This document shows positions 58,851-64,000 of a stretch of 64,000 nucleotides of DNA, piece by piece (the stretch's first letter is position 1; each line of letters starts with the position of its first letter). The stretch is taken from NCBI GenBank assembly GCA_902777275.1, contig CACYTI010000015.1, positions 21,975-85,974 of the forward strand, written 5' to 3'. The position numbers and the translations under genes are program-made. The stretch comes from an uncultured Ruminococcus sp. Its GTDB lineage: Bacteria > Bacillota > Clostridia > Oscillospirales > Acutalibacteraceae. The notes beneath the pieces are model-generated. The model made no database searches, was not told where the DNA came from, and worked only from the letters and a program-made list of their open reading frames with translations.

Positions 58851-59714
58851 CTATGCGGCGTTATTTTTCAGAACTGCGTCTAAATTGATTCTAAAATCAC
58901 GGGAAGTGAGCGGAATTGTTCTTATAGCGTCCTTTGTTTCGACACAGAGAGATCTTCTGCTGTCAATATAGATTTTATTGACGTCAGTAAGCATATAGCT
59001 GTCTTCTTGAATTTCCTGCTGTTCTTTGACAAGAACGTCGGCGGGTATGTTGTTGAAATCTCTTTGCATAATGGCAAGCGCAACAGCAGAAAGCCCGAAA
59101 ATTGAAAGAATCAAAAGTGCTGCACCATGACTTGCAGAGGTATATCCGCGTTTTTTTAATTCACGGTTGATAAATTCCCCTCTTGTGATGAACCAGAAGT
59201 AAGAATAAAACGGAACAAAAGCAAGAAGCGGCAGTTCCCCGTAATAATTTGTATAGTTATTTCCCAACGCCTTGGTGTTTTTTACTTGAAGCCACAACCA
59301 GTAGTAATAGAATCCGGGAATCAGCAAAGAAAGAACAACATATTTTGCTATATTCCTCTGTTCAATGTGCCGTGTGGAGGAATCGTGCGTGAAAACGATT
59401 TTGTCAGAGTATAAGTCAAATCCCCGGTTGCTGTAACAGTTGCAGATTTTTATGCGGATAACAGCGGATATTACTGTACCCACTAAACTCAGAAGGAACA
59501 ACAAAGCAAAAATTATCATCGTTGGGATTAAATCTAAGTTTCCGGATCCGGCAAATCCTATTAAAAATACAACTGAACAAATGCAGAAAAGAAGTGTAAG
59601 CATACTGCTGAGAACCACAAAAATACTGGAGACACCTCCTGCAAACCGATAGGAAATTAATTTGTCTCCGTTTTCAGCTTGCGCATTGTTTTGATTTCCT
59701 GTGAAGTTTTTCAT
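58851..59714 (-). CDS. DUF4234-containing membrane protein
   Basis: A 287-residue protein with a polar N-terminus, two hydrophobic helices (about residues 30-55 and 65-90), a beta-rich insertion (FDLYSDKIVFTHDSSTRHIEQRNI), the DUF4234 core (SLLIPGFYYYWLWLQVKNTKAL, then FVPFYSYFWF), another helix, and a cytoplasmic PH-like C-terminal end (YIDSRRSLCVETKDAIRTIPLTSRDF). Role unknown. It diverges from a small XRE regulator gene, and a palindrome in between may be that regulator's operator. AAAAGGATGGGTC precedes ATG 59714. Confidence 0.8.
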   Translation of the reverse strand: MKNFTGNQNNAQAENGDKLISYRFAGGVSSIFVVLSSMLTLLFCICSVVFLIGFAGSGNLDLIPTMIIFALLFLLSLVGTVISAVIRIKICNCYSNRGFDLYSDKIVFTHDSSTRHIEQRNIAKYVVLSLLIPGFYYYWLWLQVKNTKALGNNYTNYYGELPLLAFVPFYSYFWFITRGEFINRELKKRGYTSASHGAALLILSIFGLSAVALAIMQRDFNNIPADVLVKEQQEIQEDSYMLTDVNKIYIDSRRSLCVETKDAIRTIPLTSRDFRINLDAVLKNNAA

Positions 59715-59742
59715 AATGACCCATCCTTTTCTTGATAATTAT

Positions 59743-59758
59743 ATAACCGTATGGTTAT
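59743..59758. promoter_or_regulatory. Palindromic operator candidate between DUF4234 and XRE genes
   Basis: ATAACCGTATGGTTAT has two perfect 6-bp arms. On the minus strand it directly precedes a TATAAT-like -10 for the DUF4234 gene, a good position for repression by the adjacent XRE protein. Confidence 0.5.
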
Positions 59759-59820
59759 TACACATAAATTTTATCACAAAGAATGTTATTTTGTCAATAG
59801 GTAATAATGAATTCAGGGTG

Positions 59821-60033
59821 ATGAATTTGGCGTATTACAGACGGATAAAGGACTTGCGTGAGGATCACGACATGACACAGCAGCAGGTGGCTGATTATCT
59901 TGGAATGAAACAGCCGCAGTATTTCAGATATGAAAAGGGCACGCGCGATATTCCATCGGACGTGCTGATTGCGCTGTCGCGCCTTTACCGCGTTTCAACG
60001 GATTATATTTTGGGATTAAAGGATGAATATTGA
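59821..60033 (+). CDS. XRE-family transcriptional regulator
   Basis: A 70-residue DNA-binding protein consisting almost only of an HTH_3 domain: YRRIKDLREDHDMTQQQVADYLGMKQPQYFRYEKGTRDIPSDVL, ending with STDYILGLKDEY. ATG 59821 with AGGGTG upstream was taken rather than an in-frame start inside the divergent gene. Such single-domain regulators often control themselves and a neighbour; the DUF4234 gene is the natural candidate. Confidence 0.88.
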   Translation: MNLAYYRRIKDLREDHDMTQQQVADYLGMKQPQYFRYEKGTRDIPSDVLIALSRLYRVSTDYILGLKDEY

Positions 60034-60051
60034 ACAGGCTAAAATAAAAAC

Positions 60052-60090
60052 CTGCGAAGAAATGAAGTGCAATACTTCGTTTCTTCGCAG
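60052..60090. terminator. Terminator between convergent XRE and lipoprotein genes
   Basis: CTGCGAAGAA (60052-60061) pairs with TTCTTCGCAG (60081-60090), with inner GAAGT/ACTTC. On the minus strand a T-rich tract follows, so it ends at least the lipoprotein gene. Confidence 0.8.
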
Positions 60091-60113
60091 TACTATGAAT
60101 CTGACGAACGGTT

Positions 60114-60542
60114 TTATTCCATGTCTTTTATATATGTCGTTCCGCCGAAGGAGAAGGTTCCTCCGTCCACGTACCACGTGTTGGCGTTCGCGTTCCTGAG
60201 CGAATCTACCCAGATATAGGTTCTTTCGGGGAACGCGCCGTCGTCATAGGTGAGCTTGAGCAGACCGCTTTTTTCGTTAAGCTCCGCCTTTCCGTCGTGG
60301 CTTTCCCCGCCGGTGTTGTGGGTGAACGACAAATCGTCGTTGAATTTTATTGTTTCGTCAAGGTCGTTTTGATTTACCCATGAGCAGGCGAGTACGCCTT
60401 TAAGGTGAGATTCGTCCAAATTAAAAGCGGAGGCGTTCCCGTTAGCGGAAGCCGCGCTGCTGCCCGAGTCCTTATCGCCGCAGGCGCACAAAACGCCCGC
60501 GCATATCACAGCAGCGAGAACTGCCGCGGCAAATCTTTTCAT
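60114..60542 (-). CDS. Small lipoprotein of unknown function
   Basis: From ATG 60542 (AAAGGATGATCC just upstream) the 142-residue product has a signal peptide with lipobox VLCAC, a Ser/Ala/Asn-rich linker and a small beta-rich domain: LKGVLACSWVNQND, FNDDLSFTHNTGG, LKLTYDD, TWYVDGGTFSFGGTTYI. The layout matches that of the lipoprotein at 36866-37285. It starts 41 bp after the cobalamin adenosyltransferase gene; a shared transcript is likely, a shared function is not evident. Confidence 0.7.
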   Translation of the reverse strand: MKRFAAAVLAAVICAGVLCACGDKDSGSSAASANGNASAFNLDESHLKGVLACSWVNQNDLDETIKFNDDLSFTHNTGGESHDGKAELNEKSGLLKLTYDDGAFPERTYIWVDSLRNANANTWYVDGGTFSFGGTTYIKDME

Positions 60543-60582
60543 ATGGATCATCCTTTTCTGTAATAATATATGTGTGATACTT

Positions 60583-61098
60583 TTAAAACTCAATGCCGAT
60601 CCTTCCGCTCACGCCCCTGTCGTAAGGGTGCTTGATTTTCTTCATCTCGGTGACATAATCGGCTTCGTCGATAAACCGTTCCGGCGGATTGTGACCCGTC
60701 ATAACGATTTCAATGCTGTTCGGCGCGTTGGCTATGAAAGCGAACACATCCGCCTCGGATAGCATACCCTCGTTTATGACGTCAAAAATCTCGTCCAATA
60801 CGATCATGTCGTAGCGCTCCGACAGCGCAGTTGCGGCGCTGCGATCGAATATACCGCGGAACAGCACCGTTGCCTGCTGCTTTTCGGCATCGGTCATTTC
60901 ATTTGTGAATTTCAGCTTTTGAGGACAAGATGTAAGCGTGACGTTCTCGATCCCGCTCAAAATGTTCCGTTCGCCCGAAAATTCGGTTTTCAAAAACTGA
61001 ACGAACAAAATCTTCATTTTGCTGCCCGCCGCGCGCACGGCAAGCCCCACGGCTGCGGTTGTCTTGCCTTTGCCGTCGCCGTAATAAACGTGTATCAT
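60583..61098 (-). CDS. cobO: Cob(I)yrinic acid a,c-diamide adenosyltransferase
   Basis: Attaches the adenosyl group of ATP to reduced corrinoids in cobalamin synthesis or salvage (CobO/BtuR/CobA type). The 171 residues open MIHVYYGDGKGKTTAAVGLAVR, with the P-loop GDGKGKTT at residues 8-15. VLDEIFDVINEGML (Walker B-like) and VMTGHNPPERFIDEADYVTEM follow, all diagnostic. ATG 61098 has GGAGGG 8 bp upstream; codons further up lie in repeat sequence. No other cobalamin genes are in the window. Confidence 0.93.
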   Translation of the reverse strand: MIHVYYGDGKGKTTAAVGLAVRAAGSKMKILFVQFLKTEFSGERNILSGIENVTLTSCPQKLKFTNEMTDAEKQQATVLFRGIFDRSAATALSERYDMIVLDEIFDVINEGMLSEADVFAFIANAPNSIEIVMTGHNPPERFIDEADYVTEMKKIKHPYDRGVSGRIGIEF

Positions 61099-61128
61099 TC
61101 TATAACCCTCCCCGTTTGTGAATAGAGT

Positions 61129-61311
61129 GGAGCTTGGAGAGTGGAGAGTGGAGTTGACTGTGAAATTAACGCTGTTTTTTACTGACGCGCTGAGTATAAA
61201 GGTGAACAGCATATTTATTAACAGGCGCATACGGCAGCCGCCATATCCGCACCGTTACAAATCCGGCGCGAAGCGCCCATTAACTGCACACTCCACTCTC
61301 CAAACTGCATA
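61129..61311. repeat. Dispersed AGAGTGGAGAGTGGAG-type sequence
   Basis: GGAGAGTGGAGAGTGGAG at 61137-61154 is complemented by CACTCCACTCTCCAA at 61289-61303, forming loose inverted ends around about 150 bp with no gene. A similar CCACACTCCACAC piece occurs at 32144. The stretch 61099-61424 has no recognisable gene. Confidence 0.5.
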
Positions 61312-61424
61312 GATATTATAACCCAAAACTTGAAATTACGCAATATCAGCAACTTACACAAAAAGAAATGGGAATGTTCGTAAAAAATCTACACAAGAAT
61401 TTTCGGCAAAATATCCGGCAAGGC

Positions 61425-61453
61425 TTGCATTTTTGGCGCGCCGATAGTATAAT
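61425..61453 (+). promoter_or_regulatory. rpsJp: Sigma-A promoter of the S10 ribosomal operon
   Basis: TTGCAT (61425-61430), 17-bp spacer, TATAAT (61448-61453). About 300 nt of leader precede rpsJ. Confidence 0.82.
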
Positions 61454-61497
61454 ATCAGTTGCGCGACTGCACATAGATATGCGATGAAGCGGGAGGT

Positions 61498-61664
61498 TGC
61501 GGCTGAACAGCCGGTTTTTCCGTGGAGTATGTCCGATTTTAAACCGGGCGATTAACAATGAAACATTGAGTATAACAGCGGCTAACTTTGGGTTGCTTAG
61601 CCACAGGTATGCTCTGCGCTTTCGAAATTGACCCCGTTAACTTAATAAGTTTAACGGCTTTTTT
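61498..61664 (+). promoter_or_regulatory. Attenuator-like leader of the S10 operon
   Basis: Two terminator-like hairpins: CGGCTG/CAGCCG then GTTTTT (61500-61518), and CCGTTAACTT/AAGTTTAACGG then CTTTTTT (61634-61664). CCGGTTT (61511) can instead pair with AAACCGG (61541), a possible switch. A further GGCTAA/TTAGCC stem lies at 61580-61602. In other bacteria L4 regulates this operon through its leader; whether that applies here is not known. Confidence 0.55.
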
Positions 61665-61756
61665 AATGCAGGGTGAGGAAACACCCGACCGCGTGGAAAG
61701 AATAATTTCAAAGCAAACACGCCCGCCTACACAAATATTCAAGGAGGCGACGAAAA

Positions 61757-62068
61757 ATGGCAGTCAAGGAAAAAATCAGGATAAGATTAAAGGGTTATGA
61801 TCATCAGTTGGTCGATCAGTCCGCAGAGAGGATCGTGGCAACCGCCAAGCGCACAGGCGCAAGGGTATCGGGTCCCGTTCCGCTCCCCACAGAGAAGCAG
61901 GTCGTTACCATTCTGCGCGCTGTTCACAAGTACAAGGACAGCCGCGAGCAGTTTGAGATCAGAACTCACAAGCGTCTTATCGACATTTTAAGACCGTCAA
62001 ACAAGACAGTCGAGGCTCTTATGAGCTTAGAGCTCCCTGCCGGCGTTGATATTGAGATCAAGCTGTAA
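61757..62068 (+). CDS. rpsJ: 30S ribosomal protein S10
   Basis: Small-subunit protein of the 30S head, also known as the antitermination factor NusE. The 103 residues match the family throughout: [39 protein letters not shown] and the C-terminal [19 protein letters not shown] 8 bp before ATG 61757 is a strong RBS. First gene of the S10 cluster. Confidence 0.98.
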   Translation: MAVKEKIRIRLKGYDHQLVDQSAERIVATAKRTGARVSGPVPLPTEKQVVTILRAVHKYKDSREQFEIRTHKRLIDILRPSNKTVEALMSLELPAGVDIEIKL

Positions 62069-62162
62069 TTGTCATTGAACGCTTTTTCAAAATGTACCAA
62101 CCTACAAGCAGACAGGGTCATGTTGGCACAGCCAACCAATAACCTACAAGGAGGATAAATTC

Positions 62163-62795
62163 ATGCAAAAGGCAATCATCGGCAAAAAAATCGGTATGAC
62201 ACAGATTTTCGATGAAAAGGGAAGAATGGTTCCCGTAACTGTCGTAGAAGCAGGTCCCTGCGTGGTAACCGCAAAAAAGACAGTTGAAAACGACGGCTAC
62301 GCATCCGTACAGCTCGGATTCGGCGACTTAAAGCCCCACAAGGTGACAAAACCCATGAAGGGCTTTTTCGACAAGGCAGGCGTAGCGCCCAAGAAAACCC
62401 TCAAGGAGTTCCGCTTTGCAGACACTGACGCTTACAATGTGGGCGATTTGGTAAAGGCGGACGTATTTACCCCCGGCGACAAGATCGACGTAACCGGCAA
62501 GAGCAAGGGTAAAGGCACCGCGGGCGTAATCAAGAGATGGAACTTCCATCGTCTTAAGGAAAGCCACGGCACAGGTCCCTGCGTTCGTCACGGCGGTTCA
62601 ATCGGCGCCTGCTCGTCTCCCTCCCGCGTTTGGAAGGGCAAGAAAATGGCAGGTCACCTCGGCGCGGAGCAGGTAACAGTTCAGAACCTCACGGTTGTAA
62701 AGGTTGACGTTGAAAACAACCTCATCGCCGTAAAGGGCGCTGTTCCCGGTCCCAACAAAGGAATCGTAGTTCTTAAAGATTCCGTAAAGGCTTAA
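62163..62795 (+). CDS. rplC: 50S ribosomal protein L3
   Basis: Binds 23S rRNA near the peptidyl transferase centre and starts assembly of the large subunit. The 210 residues show [16 protein letters not shown], the 3' loop [16 protein letters not shown] and [30 protein letters not shown] before ATG 62163. The 94-bp gap after rpsJ may contain a processing or control site, but none was identified. Confidence 0.98.
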   Translation: MQKAIIGKKIGMTQIFDEKGRMVPVTVVEAGPCVVTAKKTVENDGYASVQLGFGDLKPHKVTKPMKGFFDKAGVAPKKTLKEFRFADTDAYNVGDLVKADVFTPGDKIDVTGKSKGKGTAGVIKRWNFHRLKESHGTGPCVRHGGSIGACSSPSRVWKGKKMAGHLGAEQVTVQNLTVVKVDVENNLIAVKGAVPGPNKGIVVLKDSVKA

Positions 62796-62811
62796 GGAAG
62801 GGGGATTATAA

Positions 62812-63435
62812 ATGCCTAATATTTCAGTTGTAGATATGGAAGGCAAGCAGGTCGGCACCGTTGACCTCAGCGATTCCATCTTCGGTATCCAGCCCAACGA
62901 GGCTGTTATGCACCAGGTAGTTCTCAGCTATCTTGCGGCGCAGCGTCAGGGCACACAGTCCGCTCTTACCAGATCTGAGGTTTCCGGCGGCGGCAGAAAG
63001 CCGTGGCGTCAGAAGGGCACAGGTCGCGCAAGACAGGGCTCAACACGCGCTCCGCAGTGGACACACGGCGGTATCGTGTTCGCTCCCAAGCCCAGAGATT
63101 ACAGATTCACCGTTAATAAGAAGGAGAGAAGACTTGCTCTCAAGTCGGCGCTTTCCGTTAAGGCTGCGGAGAACGAGATCATCGTCGTTGATTCCATCAA
63201 AACAGATGAGTACAAAACAAAGAAAATGGTTGCCATGCTCAACGCGATCGGCGCTGAGAAAAAGACCCTCATCGTTCTTCCCGAGGTTGACAGCATGGTC
63301 ATTATGTCCGCGAAAAACATTCCCGGCGTTAAAACAGCTCAGGTCAACACCATCAATGTTTACGACATTCTGAACGCTGACAAGCTGGTTATCGCCAAGG
63401 ACGCGGTAAGCAAGATCGAGGAGGTATACGCATGA
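62812..63435 (+). CDS. rplD: 50S ribosomal protein L4
   Basis: Large-subunit protein lining the exit tunnel. The 207 residues have [21 protein letters not shown] and the tunnel-loop segment [19 protein letters not shown]. In Gammaproteobacteria L4 also represses its own operon; the structured leader upstream leaves that possibility open here. GGAAGGGGG precedes ATG 62812. It overlaps rplW by 4 bp (ATGA). Confidence 0.98.
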   Translation: MPNISVVDMEGKQVGTVDLSDSIFGIQPNEAVMHQVVLSYLAAQRQGTQSALTRSEVSGGGRKPWRQKGTGRARQGSTRAPQWTHGGIVFAPKPRDYRFTVNKKERRLALKSALSVKAAENEIIVVDSIKTDEYKTKKMVAMLNAIGAEKKTLIVLPEVDSMVIMSAKNIPGVKTAQVNTINVYDILNADKLVIAKDAVSKIEEVYA

Positions 63436-63725
63436 TAGCTCACGATATTGTAATTCGCCCGATCATCACCGAAAAAAGTATGCTCGGCGCGGTCAACAAG
63501 GTATACACCTTTGAGGTTGTGAAAACAGCCAACAAAATCGAAATAGCAAAAGCTTGCGAGGAGATCTTCAAGGTCAAGGTAGCAAAGGTCAACACCGTTT
63601 CGGTTCGCGGCAGATTCCGCCGTCAGGGCAGAAACAACGGCGGCTACACCAAGAGCTGGAAGAAAGCTATCGTTACCCTCACAGAGGACAGCAAGCCTAT
63701 CGAATTTTTTGAAGGCATGATGTAA
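63432..63725 (+). CDS. rplW: 50S ribosomal protein L23
   Basis: Sits at the tunnel exit and is a docking site for trigger factor and SRP. The 97 residues have [11 protein letters not shown] at the start and [20 protein letters not shown], the rRNA-binding loop. ATG overlaps the rplD stop (ATGA), with GAGGTATACGC as RBS inside rplD. A 9-bp hairpin with a TCAA loop (63726-63747) follows directly, without a T-run. Confidence 0.97.
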   Translation: MIAHDIVIRPIITEKSMLGAVNKVYTFEVVKTANKIEIAKACEEIFKVKVAKVNTVSVRGRFRRQGRNNGGYTKSWKKAIVTLTEDSKPIEFFEGMM

Positions 63726-63826
63726 GATTTTCCGTCAACGGAAAATCCCGGAGCAAACCGTTCCGGCAAATGTAGTTATGGGAGACGCCACTCCCGCAAA
63801 ACCATCATGAGGAGAGTGAAACCAAA

Positions 63827-64000
63827 ATGGCAATTAAAGTATATAAGCCGACTATCAATTCCAGAAGAAATATGTCGGTAATTGACTATTCGGGTCTTTC
63901 AAAGGTTGCCCCCGAAAAGAGCTTGCTTGCTCCCCTGAACAAGAAAGCCGGCCGTAACAGCTACGGCAGAATCACGGTTCGTCACAGAGGCGGCGGCAAC
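63827..64000 (+). CDS. rplB: 50S ribosomal protein L2 (partial, runs off the window)
   Basis: The first 58 codons only: [20 protein letters not shown] at the start and [17 protein letters not shown] at the window end, both characteristic of L2, a core protein that supports peptide-bond formation. ATGAGGAGAGTG before ATG 63827 gives a strong RBS. Continues beyond base 64000. Confidence 0.97.
   Translation, partial: MAIKVYKPTINSRRNMSVIDYSGLSKVAPEKSLLAPLNKKAGRNSYGRITVRHRGGGN

Noticed and set aside
63726-63747. Hairpin after rplW as a terminator
   Set aside because: No T-run follows and the ribosomal operon clearly continues into rplB; more likely a processing or stability element.

Overview
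The window looks like a chromosomal segment of a spore-forming, anaerobic gut Clostridium-class bacterium, most likely Oscillospiraceae (Ruminococcus-like). I infer this from spoIIID, a dockerin-bearing secreted protein, AdhE, acyl-CoA dehydratase activase proteins, a CobO-type adenosyltransferase, Gram-positive RBSs (GGAGG-like, with several TTG/GTG starts), sigma-A promoters with 16-17 bp spacers and many intrinsic terminators. Assignment below family level is not possible from the sequence alone.

Layout. 1-7.9 kb: end of an Lhr-like helicase, an L,D-transpeptidase, a CorA transporter, a broken GNAT gene and the long PurL. 8.0-9.7 kb: an AT-rich phage remnant (JAMM-domain head-protein tail, two tiny ORFs, GP20 scaffold, first codons of a lost next gene) bounded by a perfect 39-bp direct repeat of REP type. 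9.8-17.5 kb: a cell-surface polysaccharide operon (chain-length regulator, nucleotide-sugar epimerase, GT2, polymerase, flippase, and a pyruvyltransferase fused to an FrhB-like iron-sulfur domain). 17.6-30.4 kb: zinc-ribbon membrane protein, lipoprotein and PHP phosphatase, redox protein and TcdA, lysC and hom, a class A PBP, and a dockerin/transglutaminase gene broken by an in-frame TGA. 30.6-37.3 kb: spoIIID, repeat-filled intergenic DNA, the two activase/dehydratase-like proteins and a lipoprotein. 37.7-40.5 kb: a solitary 5S rRNA, an FkbM methyltransferase, an SGNH hydrolase and a flavin reductase. 40.5-49.9 kb: an arginine regulon, argG-argH-(RAYT)-argC-argJ-argB-GNAT-argD-argF, behind ARG-box-like palindromes. 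50-61 kb: adhE, an LRR lipoprotein, a modular NlpC/P60 cell-wall hydrolase, small membrane proteins, glycerate kinase, an XRE regulator and CobO. 61.4-64 kb: the start of the S10 ribosomal operon (rpsJ, rplC, rplD, rplW, rplB) with an attenuator-like leader.

How the parts work together. The arg genes encode the cyclic ornithine pathway (ArgC, J, B, D) and its extension to arginine (ArgF, G, H). LysC and Hom are adjacent and feed the threonine/methionine branch. The polysaccharide operon holds modification, polymerisation and export functions, but an initiating glycosyl-phosphate transferase and a tyrosine kinase are not seen in the window.

The most unusual aspect is the density of small non-coding repeats: (1) REP palindromes that also occur inside the reading frame of the REP-associated transposase lodged in the arg operon, (2) a 54-91 bp MITE-like element with 18-bp inverted ends, (3) a recurring CCTTCCT/AGGAAGG terminator hairpin, and (4) GCAGC-type palindromes. 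These fill nearly all larger intergenic gaps and in places form the 3' ends of genes. I saw no CRISPR array, tRNA or complete insertion sequence other than the RAYT gene.
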